Shown here piece after piece: positions 53,835 through 61,612 of a DNA stretch of 64,000 nt; position 1 is the stretch's first letter, and every line of letters begins with the position of its first letter. The stretch covers positions 1 to 64,000 of the forward strand of contig JAXLWB010000055.1 in NCBI GenBank assembly GCA_046328715.1. The letters are read 5' to 3'. This stretch comes from JAXLWB01 sp046328715 (GTDB lineage: Bacteria; Chloroflexota; Anaerolineae; Caldilineales; Caldilineaceae). The position numbers were made by a program, and so were the translations under genes. The notes under the pieces were generated by a model. The model searched no databases, was not told the DNA's origin, and saw only the letters and a list, made by a program, of their open reading frames with translations.

Positions 53835-54290
53835 ATGATTGCCGTCGGCGACCTGATTCCGGACTTTACACTCATGTCCGACAAAGTGGGCGAGGTTTCT
53901 GCGCAAGGCTTGCGTGGGAAACGTTACGTCCTCTACGTCTACCCTAAAGATGACACCTATGGATGAACGGTAGAAGCAACGGAATTCCGTGATCGAATTC
54001 CTCAATATCAGACACTCGGACTCGAAATCTATGGCCTTAGCCCGGATGACATCGAGTCGCACCAACGTTTTTCCGACAAGTTCAAGCTCAACTTTCCGCT
54101 CCTGGCTGACCCAGATCGGGAGTTAATCAATCCCTTAGGGTGTTGGGGGGAGCGCGAATACAACGGCCAGAAGTTTATGGGTGTCCTGCGCACAACCATC
54201 CTCGTCGATGCGCAAGGGCAAGTCGAAAAAGTCTGGGAAAACGTAAAATTCCAAGGCCACGCTCAGCAGATCTTGGATGAATTAGCTTGA
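53835..54290 (+). CDS. BCP-type peroxiredoxin with in-frame UGA at the catalytic position (candidate selenoprotein)
   Basis: Thiol-dependent peroxidase reducing H2O2 and organic hydroperoxides. One frame of 151 residues runs from ATG 53835 (AGGAG eight bases upstream) to TGA 54288-54290, interrupted only by TGA at 53964-53966 (codon 44). Around it the protein reads YVYPKDDTYG-U-TVEATEFRD; E. coli BCP has YPKAMTPGCTVQA, so the UGA falls exactly on the peroxidatic Cys, and the P-x-x-x-T-x-x-C context is otherwise intact. The rest is well conserved: GLSPDDIESHQRFSDKF, LNFPLLADPDREL, GCWGEREYNGQKFMG, TTILVDAQGQVEKVWENV. No resolving Cys follows (TVEAT). A hairpin fitting the bacterial SECIS rules lies just downstream. 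The alternative is a nonsense mutation or sequencing error. No selA/B/C/D gene is visible in the window. Confidence 0.8.
53981..54001 (+). promoter_or_regulatory. Candidate bacterial SECIS hairpin
   Basis: GGAATTC (53981-53987), loop CGTGATC (53988-53994), GAATTCC (53995-54001): a perfect 7-bp stem with a 7-base loop that has G as its second base. The loop begins 21 bases after the UGA. The general bacterial SECIS rule is an apical loop of 3-14 bases, 16-37 bases after UGA, with a G in the first two loop positions, and this fits. The stem also overlaps a 12-base palindrome (ACGGAATTCCGT) that could compete. Confidence 0.6.
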
Positions 54291-54354
54291 ACAGTTACGA
54301 ATTACGAATTACAAATCAAACAGAGCTCGTAATTCGTAATTTGTAACCCGTAAT

Positions 54355-54552
54355 TCAAAACCCGTACATATGCTGCGGACGGTCGACCATCATCTCGTGC
54401 CAATCGAGCAATTGGGCGGCCCGTTCCAGTGTATCGACTTCGCCCTGATCGACCATTTCCTGGAGCACCGCCAACTGATCTTCGTTCAACAGCTTATCGC
54501 GTAAGGCTTGTACCCAGCTAGTAAATCCGCGCTCAGTTTCGTTTTGATTCAT
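54355..54552 (-). CDS. Small helical protein, function unknown
   Basis: 65 residues from MNQNETERGFTSWVQALRDK at 54552, with AGGT before it. The longer frame to 54651 crosses a hairpin repeat and is rejected. The body (LLNEDQLAVLQEMVDQGEVD) is strongly helical and acidic, ending HEMMVDRPQHMYGF. No family recognised; such short proteins in this phylum are common. The hairpin at 54565-54623 lies just upstream. Confidence 0.6.
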   Translation of the reverse strand: MNQNETERGFTSWVQALRDKLLNEDQLAVLQEMVDQGEVDTLERAAQLLDWHEMMVDRPQHMYGF

Positions 54553-54564
54553 TTTGACCTCGAT

Positions 54565-54623
54565 AAAAGTGGAAGAGTGGCAAAGCGGAAGAGTAAATTC
54601 AGCTCTGCCACTCTTCCACTTTT
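54565..54623. repeat. Perfect 18-base hairpin in a divergent spacer
   Basis: AAAAGTGGAAGAGTGGCA (54565-54582) and TGCCACTCTTCCACTTTT (54606-54623) are exact complements. The arms are variants of the words AGTGGAAGAGT and GAGTGGCAAAG, which recur to the right (CTCTGCCACTTTGCAACTTT). It lies between two divergent genes. Confidence 0.7.
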
Positions 54624-54681
54624 CAACTCTGTCCCTCTGCCCCTCTGCCACTTTGCAACTTTTCTATGGTATGATGTTGTT

Positions 54682-55446
54682 ATGCACGAACATTCTAGCA
54701 TTACTTACATCGGTCACGCCACCTTGTTACTTGAGGTAGACGGGGTTCACATTCTGACAGATCCCCTGTTGCGTAATCATATCACTGGTTTTATCCGTCG
54801 GCAGACTTCATTGCCGACCTTGCCTGCTTCAGCAATCGATCTGGTCTTGATCTCCCATCTCCACTTTGATCACTTTGACCTGCCTTCATTGCGCAGCCTG
54901 GGGCATAATACGCATATTGCTGTGCCCAAAGGTACCGCCACCTACCTGCGCCGCAACGGCTTTCGGCACATCAGCGAGATGAGCATTGGCGACACGATCA
55001 AAGTTGAAAATGTTGAGATCGAAGCGACACCTGCCAATCATACTGGGCGGCGTGCACCCTTTCGGCCAGCGGTAGATTGTCTAGGCTATCTGATTCGTGG
55101 CAAAAGTATAGTCTATTTTGCCGGAGATACCGACATCTTTCCCGAAATGCACCAATATGCACCGAATCTCGATGTGGCCCTCATGCCAGTTTGGGGCTGG
55201 GGTCCAACTCTGGGCCGAGGGCACATGGACCCAGAGCGAGCTGCAGAAGCGTTGACCATGCTGCGTCCGCGGCTGGCGATGCCGATCCATTGGGGCACCT
55301 TTTTCCCCTTTGGCATGCACTATTCGCACGGTCATCTGCTCTCCCAGCCACCACAACTCTTCGCCAAACATGCACAACGATTGGCACCCGAGGTCAAGGT
55401 GGAAATTGTTGCACCAGGAGAGACGTTACGCGGGAGACAAGCATAA
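54682..55446 (+). CDS. Metallo-beta-lactamase-fold hydrolase (UlaG/UPF0173-like)
   Basis: 254 residues from MHEHSSITYIGHATLLLEVD at 54682. Zinc site: His59-x-His61-x-Asp63-His64 in SHLHFDHFD, His in VEIEATPANHTGRR, Asp in VYFAGDTDIFPE, His in LAMPIHWGTFFP. The layout is that of UlaG-like metal-dependent hydrolases, some of which act on lactones or N-acyl-phosphatidylethanolamine; the family as a whole is mixed. No ribosome site is clear and a TATGGT-like box lies 17 bases before the ATG, so a leaderless start is possible. Divergent from a small gene, followed 112 bases later by cardiolipin synthase. Confidence 0.88.
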   Translation: MHEHSSITYIGHATLLLEVDGVHILTDPLLRNHITGFIRRQTSLPTLPASAIDLVLISHLHFDHFDLPSLRSLGHNTHIAVPKGTATYLRRNGFRHISEMSIGDTIKVENVEIEATPANHTGRRAPFRPAVDCLGYLIRGKSIVYFAGDTDIFPEMHQYAPNLDVALMPVWGWGPTLGRGHMDPERAAEALTMLRPRLAMPIHWGTFFPFGMHYSHGHLLSQPPQLFAKHAQRLAPEVKVEIVAPGETLRGRQA

Positions 55447-55558
55447 TAAGATGGGGAGATAAGGAGGTAAGGAGAACGCCTACTTGCTATCACCCCATCT
55501 GCCTATTTCTCTATCTGCTTCCCACCTTCTTCACCAAAGCTATGAGCACCACTAACCT

Positions 55559-57022
55559 ATGTTGGGTTTATCGCTACTGACAATCGCCTACACGCTCTAC
55601 CTCGGCTACGCCATCTTCGTAGCAATGTTCTTGATTCTTGAAAACCGCAGTCCACAATCGACCTTTGCCTGGCTCTTTCTGCTCCTGTTGGTTCCTGTCG
55701 TTGGTGTAGTGATCTATTGGTTCTTTGGTCAGGGTCGTCATGCCTTTAGCAAGGAACGAGAGTTGATGCGCCAGGTGGTGGGTAATGAAGCGCACAGCCG
55801 CTTTGCCCGCTTTCTCGAACGCCAAGAAGCCATTGTCGCCGAGTTGGAACGCAGTGAGCAGAGCGCGCCCAAACGCAAGTTACTGCATCTGATTCAGGGC
55901 AACGGCAATGGACTTCTGACAACGCGCAATCAACTGGAGATTTTGCAAAATGCCAGCGCCAAGTATCCCTGTCTGCTGCGTGATATCGAAGAGGCCAAGC
56001 ATTCGATTCACATGGCTTATTACATTTGGGACGAAGATGAATTTACGATCAACCTGAAAGCCAAGTTGATCGAAAAGGCACAGCAGGGCGTAGAGGTGCG
56101 CATCTTGGTCGACGACTTTGGCATGAATGTAAGCCGACGCTATACCAAAGAGATGCACGATAACGGCGTGCAGATGTTCGTCTACTATAACTACCGCTCA
56201 CCCTTGCGTTTGCACACCATCAGCTACCGCAACCACCGCAAAATTGCCGTGATCGACGGACGGATCGGCTATGTGGGGGGCATCAACATTGGCATTGACC
56301 ATTTGACTGGCGGCAAATATTTCCACTTCTGGCGCGATACTCACCTGCGCATCGAGGGCGAGGCAGCCCGTGTCTTGCAGGCGACCTTCATCACCAGTTG
56401 GTACAACACTACCAAAGTCGCGCTGACCGCCGAAGAGTACTTTCCTCCTTTGCACATCGATTTACGCAGTCGACTGCCGATCCATATCGTCACCTCCGGC
56501 CCCGATTCACGTTGGGACGCCATCCGCCAGCTCTACTTTTTAATGATCCTCTCAGCCGAGAAGCACATCTACATTCAATCACCCTTCTTCATCCCGGATG
56601 ACAGCATCGCCGAAGCGCTCAAAGCCGCCGCCCTCTCCGGTATCGACGTTCGTCTGATGTGTACGCCGCGTGGCGGGGTCTATCAGTTACCCTATTCTGC
56701 CGCCAACACGTACTTTACCGACATGGTCGAGGCCGGTGTACGCGTTTTTCTCTATCAAAAAGGCTACTTTCATCCCAAAACCATAAGCATCGATGGTCAA
56801 GTTTGCAGCGTGGGAACAGCCAACATGGATATCCGCAGCTTTAGTATCAACTACGAGATTAATGCCGTTGTCTACGACGCTAAGGTGGCACAACAACTAG
56901 AAGCTGATTTTTTGAAAGATATCGACGAATGCAAAGAGTTTACCCTCAACGAATATGAAGAGCGCCCCTTCCTCCGTCGGCTCAATGATTCATTTTGCCG
57001 TTTGATGTCACCTCTGCTATAA
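55559..57022 (+). CDS. cls: Cardiolipin synthase (PLD superfamily)
   Basis: 487 residues. Two N-terminal membrane helices (GLSLLTIAYTLYLGYAIFVA and STFAWLFLLLLVPVVGVVIY) then two phospholipase D domains with HKD motifs: NHRKIAVIDGRIGYVGGINI (His226) and FHPKTISIDGQVCSVGTANM (His405). This is the ClsA-type arrangement that makes cardiolipin from two phosphatidylglycerols at the inner membrane. The ribosome site is weak. The spacer before it is a run of simple words (GGAGATAAGGAGGTAAGGAG). A short membrane-protein gene follows. Confidence 0.94.
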   Translation: MLGLSLLTIAYTLYLGYAIFVAMFLILENRSPQSTFAWLFLLLLVPVVGVVIYWFFGQGRHAFSKERELMRQVVGNEAHSRFARFLERQEAIVAELERSEQSAPKRKLLHLIQGNGNGLLTTRNQLEILQNASAKYPCLLRDIEEAKHSIHMAYYIWDEDEFTINLKAKLIEKAQQGVEVRILVDDFGMNVSRRYTKEMHDNGVQMFVYYNYRSPLRLHTISYRNHRKIAVIDGRIGYVGGINIGIDHLTGGKYFHFWRDTHLRIEGEAARVLQATFITSWYNTTKVALTAEEYFPPLHIDLRSRLPIHIVTSGPDSRWDAIRQLYFLMILSAEKHIYIQSPFFIPDDSIAEALKAAALSGIDVRLMCTPRGGVYQLPYSAANTYFTDMVEAGVRVFLYQKGYFHPKTISIDGQVCSVGTANMDIRSFSINYEINAVVYDAKVAQQLEADFLKDIDECKEFTLNEYEERPFLRRLNDSFCRLMSPLL

Positions 57023-57086
57023 TATTTTGATAGAATTTCGTAATTTAATAATCGTTCATTTTCAGTAATATTAACTAATATTTACC

Positions 57087-57551
57087 ATGAGCAACCAAAG
57101 TTCCTTATTCACAATCATCATCTTCATCCTTGCGCTGCCTGTTGCCTTTGGACTGATTTGGACTGCTGTTTCCCTATTGATCAGCCTCTTTAGCGGTTGG
57201 GGCCAGTTGGCAAAATATTACCGAACGGATAACATCCCGGCAGGTAAATCGCTTGGCAACTACTGGTTATTGATGGGGCCAGCTAATTATCGAGGGGTCA
57301 CCACCATACAACCCTCCTCCGAAGGGCTTTACCTTTCGATCCTCTTGCTCTTTCGCCTCGGCCACCCGCCACTGCTCATTCCCTGGCGCGACATTCGGGT
57401 GAGCGGCTCGGTGCGCAGTGGCCAGGTCAACTGGATCACACTCGAAGTCGGATCGCCCGCAATCACTACGCTTCGCCTCCCCGGCTCCGAGACGCTCAAC
57501 GCCATGGTGCGGGCCAGAATGCCCGGGACGGATATGGCGCTGTACAACTGA
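57087..57551 (+). CDS. Small membrane protein, function unknown
   Basis: 154 residues with one clear N-terminal membrane segment (TIIIFILALPVAFGLIWTAV, running into SLLISLFSGW). It is followed by a globular part with YLSILLLFRLGHPPLLIPWR, then strands rich in Arg and Gly (DIRVSGSVRSGQVNWITLEV). It resembles small proteins with a PH-like or bactofilin-like C-terminal fold, but I do not recognise it. It follows cls by 64 nt on the same strand, so cotranscription is possible. Confidence 0.65.
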   Translation: MSNQSSLFTIIIFILALPVAFGLIWTAVSLLISLFSGWGQLAKYYRTDNIPAGKSLGNYWLLMGPANYRGVTTIQPSSEGLYLSILLLFRLGHPPLLIPWRDIRVSGSVRSGQVNWITLEVGSPAITTLRLPGSETLNAMVRARMPGTDMALYN

Positions 57552-57585
57552 AATGTAATCCAACCTTTTCAGAGCAGGACAACTT

Positions 57586-57642
57586 CAGAGCCGTCAGCAT
57601 ACGTGTATATGGATTATCCGTACACGTATGCTGACGGCTCTG
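57586..57642. terminator. Perfect 22-base hairpin after the membrane protein gene
   Basis: CAGAGCCGTCAGCATACGTG (arm 57586-57607) and its exact complement 57621-57642 enclose a 13-base loop. The word CTTCAGAGCC at the left arm also opens the core of palindromic element C (35241). It either terminates transcription or is another dispersed palindrome. There is no T-run. Confidence 0.65.
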
Positions 57643-57815
57643 CTCCGATTGGAAATTTCCTACATGATGCCACTACTCATCAATTGAGAGGTAACGAGCC
57701 GCTGCTTCGGGCAAGAATCTGATAGTCTCCGAGCGCTCTATTTCGCACAATACGGTGGCAAGCAGTCGAACAAACACTAGAGCGGTTTTGCACAAACAAC
57801 GATCAGGAGACAAAA

Positions 57816-58262
57816 GTGAAGCCTCTGACACGCGCCCTCTTACCCATGTTGATGATCTCGCTGTTCGCCTCTGTTTTGGTCGGATGTATTCACCCTGAGC
57901 CACCAACGGCTGTGCCACTACCGGAAATCGCTGGCCAATATAACACCGTAGTCGGCTTAACCGACAATAATAGTTGTGGCGATGTCACCGTGCAATCATT
58001 GCCGACGACGATCCAGCAGGAAGCTGGGGCGACCGAGTTTGTCTTCAGCCATGCAGGCAACGATTATAGCGCAACACTAGAGGCAGATGGATCGTTCACC
58101 ACCGAACATAAACGATTGGTGGCGGGCAGTACCATCTTCACAGTTACCTTTACCGGTACATTTTCCACAACGGGCTTCACGGGGACAGGCACCGTGGAGA
58201 TGCAACAGTCAGAGGCACCTACATACTGTAGCTACGTGGTCAGCATGGAAGGATCAAAATAG
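57816..58262 (+). CDS. Small lipoprotein, function unknown
   Basis: 148 residues from a GTG at 57816 with AGGAGA five bases upstream. The N-terminal RALLPMLMISLFASVLVGC ends in a lipobox with Cys about residue 24, so the protein would be lipid-anchored on the outside of the membrane. The rest (EIAGQYNTVVGLTDNNSCGD, then TFTGTFSTTGFTGTGTVEM) is a compact beta-barrel-like domain with two further Cys. No family recognised. Single-gene unit. Confidence 0.75.
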   Translation: MKPLTRALLPMLMISLFASVLVGCIHPEPPTAVPLPEIAGQYNTVVGLTDNNSCGDVTVQSLPTTIQQEAGATEFVFSHAGNDYSATLEADGSFTTEHKRLVAGSTIFTVTFTGTFSTTGFTGTGTVEMQQSEAPTYCSYVVSMEGSK

Positions 58263-58383
58263 GGCTCCTCCGCTGTCTATCTTCTGAAAAGCCGAAATAT
58301 CTATCGCCGCACGGATGAACGGCTTTGCTAAAACCGGGGAAGCGCAGCGCGAGAAGCACTGTGCGTAAGCTACGCTGGATAAA

Positions 58384-59112
58384 CTACACAAGTGCTGTGG
58401 ACGCTGGCGTTTGTTGGTCGGTCTCTGCCTGCTTCTTCCTCAGTGCCAATTTGCGCCGTCGCTCTTGCTCGAGTGTGACATCCAAACCAAGCTGGGTCAG
58501 GTGACCTGGGGTTGTGGCTAACGCTTTGCGGGCCGAGATGCCAAAGAGATCGACCCAATCGTTCAGACGTTTGCGCACATCGGCATAGCGCTGGATCGCC
58601 ATCTGGGCAACCCCTTTCTGCTCGATCTGCACGACACGAGCTTGCTGTACCGCCTCCAATGCCTGTAAGCCGAGCCCTACTCGTTCGAGCGTGATGCCTA
58701 CGGGGCCCAACAATGCTTGTAACTCAGGCTGCTTTTGAATTCCTTCATACAAACTGCACGCTTGTGCATGCCAGCCGGCATAGCTAGCGTTGCGTTTGCC
58801 AGGCAGTTGCAAGTAATAGTGCAGCGTAGCGTCATTACGTAAGAGCAGCCGCATCGTCGCCAGATCGCGGCCATAGAGCAGACGGGCCGTACGCCAGGCT
58901 TTGTAAAAGGCGAGGGTCGCCGAGACCTTGGCTTTGCGCGCCTCGATCATCTGCCGCAGCAGCGCCAGCGCTTCTTGATACAAGGCCATGCCTTGCTGCA
59001 TTCGTTCTGGTGGATAGCCATAGTGTGACAAAATGTCCTGTAATTCAGCATGGTTCAGCCCATTGGTCAAAGCAATGCGCGCATACTCTAGCTCCTGCTC
59101 AATTCTGATCAT
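58384..59112 (-). CDS. All-helical protein, function unknown
   Basis: 242 residues from MIRIEQELEYARIALTNGL at 59112 with AGGGAG eight bases upstream. The sequence is rich in Leu/Ala/Gln/Arg helices (AELQDILSHYGYPPERMQQG, LLRQMIEARKAKVSATLAFY), likely a helical bundle, with a basic C-terminal tail (ERRRKLALRKKQAET). No membrane or signal segment. No family recognised. It lies next to the 125-bp repeat tract. Confidence 0.65.
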   Translation of the reverse strand: MIRIEQELEYARIALTNGLNHAELQDILSHYGYPPERMQQGMALYQEALALLRQMIEARKAKVSATLAFYKAWRTARLLYGRDLATMRLLLRNDATLHYYLQLPGKRNASYAGWHAQACSLYEGIQKQPELQALLGPVGITLERVGLGLQALEAVQQARVVQIEQKGVAQMAIQRYADVRKRLNDWVDLFGISARKALATTPGHLTQLGLDVTLEQERRRKLALRKKQAETDQQTPASTALV

Positions 59113-60006
59113 TGTTTTTCTCCCTACTAGCACGCTTGTGAACTGACAAGCGGCTATTTTCTGATTCGCTCAACGATAAAATGTGAGTATGTGCGTTGCA
59201 CTGGCGAAATGCGATGGACCGATTCGAGTTCTTGACGCTAGTGCGTCGCACAAGATTGGTTGACTCATACTTTTCAAGGATGAGCGTTCTGATTTTGGAT
59301 AGACAAGCGCTATGCTGTCCACCTCGCTAGCTAACGAAAGCGTAAACAGGAGAGTTCCAGGGGCCGTTGGTTCTGGTAAAAAGATCGTGAAAGGGTACAC
59401 ACTGATTTCTGTCGCAACAGAGGTCAGTTGGCAGAACACTGACGCTTTGCTGCTCTGCGGTAGAGCCGATGGAGAACTACCGACACGTCATTTCCTCTGG
59501 TAAAAGGTCATTGGATGCTGCACACTCGACATTGTGCCTGGTAAAGGTTGTGTGGATGATTGCCCTGCGCTTTTTACCCTGGCAACTGCAACAATGGTGA
59601 AGTACCACCACTTCTTTCTCTCTGCTAAAAATTCAGTGGACGCTGTCCAGCCGACGTTGAGCGCTGTAAAAGTCGGGTGGGTGACTGCCCTTTCCTTTTC
59701 ACCCGGGGTAAAGAAACGTTGGTGATCTACCATTACTTCTTTCTTTCTGCTAAAAAGTTGGTAGAAGCTGCCCAACCGACGTTGAGCGCTGTAAAAGTCG
59801 GGTGGGTGACTGTCCTTTCCTTTTCACCCTGGTAACTACAACGATGGTGCTTCACCATCCCTTCTTTCTCTCTGCTAAAAAGTTAGTGGACGTCGCACAG
59901 CCGAGGTTGAGCGCCGTAAAAGTCGAGTGGAAATCTCCCGATCGTGTTTTACAAATCACATAGTTCGTAATCAGAATTCCAAATCGTTCTAAACTTTATC
60001 AGTACT
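59113..60006. other. Gene-free spacer of about 890 bases
   Basis: The first 250 bases contain an imperfect inverted repeat (GTGCGTTGCACTGGCG near 59190 with CGCTAGTGCGTCGCAC near 59235). From 59370 the region is a 125-bp tandem repeat tract, described separately. Short open frames across the tract are accidental. The first RHS fragment begins right after it. Confidence 0.6.
59370..59945. repeat. 125-bp tandem repeat tract, about 4-5 diverged copies
   Basis: Aligned anchors TCGAC/CCGACGTTGAGCG fall at 59526, 59651, 59776 and 59901, each exactly 125 bases apart. Each unit also carries TCTCTGCTAAAA or CTCTGGTAAAA, GTAAAAGTCGGGTGGGTGAC, and a CCCTTTCCTTTTCACCC run. An older copy seems to begin near 59370. 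Middle copies are closest; outer copies are worn. The tract ends within about 60 bases of the first RHS core. Confidence 0.8.
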
Positions 60007-61075
60007 ACCTTCTACTACCCCTTCACCGACTACGAAATCAGCGGCACGACCGTGGTCAAGTATTACGCCTTTAACGGTCAACGGGTAGCAATGAAGGTTG
60101 GCAGTACCTTAAGCTACCTGCATGGCGACCATCTCGGTTCCACCGTGCTGGAAACCAACAACAGTGGCGATGTGGCAACTGACGAGAAGTATTTCGCCTT
60201 TGGCAAACAACGCGACAGTGGCAAAGTGGGCACAGACAACCGCTTCACAGGGCATCCTTCGGCTACGCTCAGGAACCGAAAGGAGGATGGCAGCGGGTTA
60301 ATGTATTACTCGGCACGCTTCTTTGACCCACAAACGGGCATGTTCGTGAGTCCGGATACGCTTGTGCCTGATGCGGGGTTGGTGATTGATTACAATCGTT
60401 TTGCTTACGCGCGGCAATGCTATGAAGTATAATGACCCGACTGGGCATATCGTAACTGGCGATTGCATGTGTGGTGGAAATGGAGATCCATTTGCTGAAG
60501 CTGAATCACAATTAGCCGGAGGTTCATCAGGTAGTACTTCTAGTGGTGGAGGCGGTGGCAGCGGGAGTGGCGGTGCTGGTGTCGCCACAACTATACTTAC
60601 AGGAGCGGCCGAGGCAGCCTGTGAGAATGACGGCGATTGCACGAATGAAGTGTCAACAGTTAGTGATACGATCTCTAAAGGTTTAGACACAGCGCAACAA
60701 ATTGTTGAAACCAATGGTGGTTCTCTTCAGATTATTGGTGAAGCGTCGTCATATTCTACGAGTGAACTCAGGGCGGCTCAGTATGTGGCCGATCTTGGCA
60801 ATGAGGTAATCTTGCGCCCGGCAGAAAACATTCTAAACCAACGAACGTCTGATTTGCTTGTAAATGGGATGTCATATGATGTCTATACACCTATTACAAC
60901 AAATGCAAATCGAATTATTTCTGCCATTGCAAGCAAGGGTTCACAAGCACAAGGCATTGTACTAGATTTGACTCAAACAACAGTTAAGCTTAAGGATCTT
61001 GGAAATATCCTGGCGAGAGTACAAGGTGCTGGGGCAAAAGGCATTACAGATATCATTGTTATTGGAGGTGATTAA
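60007..61075 (+). pseudogene. Truncated RHS core with CdiA-type nuclease tip (toxin 1), one frameshift
   Basis: Reading begins mid-core (FYYPFTDYEISGTTVVKYYA) with no signal, start or upstream YD repeats. The core ends ARFFDPQTGMFVSPDTLVPD, DYNRFAYAR; there the frame shifts (about 60412-60425) and resumes as GNAMKYNDPTGH. A Gly/Ser-rich linker and an Ala-rich stretch follow, then a tip of about 105 residues: STSELRAAQYVADLGNEVIL, RTSDLLVNGMSYDVYTPITT, NRIISAIASKGSQAQGIVLD, LGNILARVQGAGAKGITDII. The tip matches the CdiA C-terminal nuclease type (probably tRNase). The TTG gene right after is a candidate immunity. The frame 60386-61075 alone could still be translated from an internal start. Confidence 0.75.
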
Positions 61076-61077
61076 TC

Positions 61078-61347
61078 TTGCCTAAAATTGTTTGTGTTTG
61101 CGAAACTGTTATTAATTTCGGCAATATTCCATGCTCAGACGAATGGCTCCTAATTTCTGACATTGAATATGACAAATTTTCTGGTCAAGTGGATGCAGAA
61201 CAAATTTATCGGGAGTTTCTACATATGCTGAAATGTCCTTCATGTGGAAGACTTCATATTTTCTGGAATGGATTTCAAAATCCGCCCCAAGTATTTCGGC
61301 CTGAACCGTTGCCATCCTGTCAAAATGAGCTTCCCCCAAAAAATTAG
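61078..61347 (+). CDS. Probable immunity protein for toxin 1
   Basis: 89 residues starting at a TTG with GGAGG nine bases upstream; the start is two bases after the toxin stop. It contains FGNIPCSDEWLLISDIEYDK and a knuckle-like MLKCPSCGRLHIFWNGF (C-x-x-C), suggesting a small zinc- or disulfide-stabilised fold. Position directly after a CdiA-type nuclease tip and before a terminator is the classical place of the cognate immunity gene. No family name can be given. Function is inferred from context. Confidence 0.65.
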   Translation: MPKIVCVCETVINFGNIPCSDEWLLISDIEYDKFSGQVDAEQIYREFLHMLKCPSCGRLHIFWNGFQNPPQVFRPEPLPSCQNELPPKN

Positions 61348-61395
61348 AGGTAAAGTTAAGCTACATTTCGGAAAAAGCTCAGTTCAATAGCTGAT

Positions 61396-61435
61396 AAAGC
61401 AATAGATGACGGAACACTTAGTCATCTATTGCTTT
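61396..61435 (+). terminator. Terminator after toxin/immunity pair 1
   Basis: AAAGCAATAGATGAC (61396-61410), 10-base loop, GTCATCTATTGCTTT (61421-61435): a perfect 15-bp stem that ends in TTT, followed by G and TTATTCTTG. Confidence 0.8.
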
Positions 61436-61612
61436 GTTATTCTTGATTGGATGGGACATCCTCTGTCGACTCTTCCTGCTCCAGTGGCGTTTGCATCTCA
61501 GCTCTTTGTGCTAGGTTTGCACGGACAACAGCAGATTCCGGGAAACAACGAATTGATCACAAAGAGTTCATCTGTCTCATGATCAATCCTTTGTTTTCAT
61601 GAATCCGCTGTT

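Noticed and set aside
53799..54065. 88-codon minus-strand frame over the peroxiredoxin
   Set aside because: The plus strand carries an unmistakable peroxiredoxin through the same bases once UGA is read through.
59488..59775. 95-codon frame in the repeat tract
   Set aside because: It covers two repeat units and is disrupted in the next; it reflects periodicity, not coding.
59370..59945. Repeat tract as a CRISPR array
   Set aside because: The repeating unit is 125 bases and the whole unit repeats; there are no short repeats with unique spacers and no cas genes.
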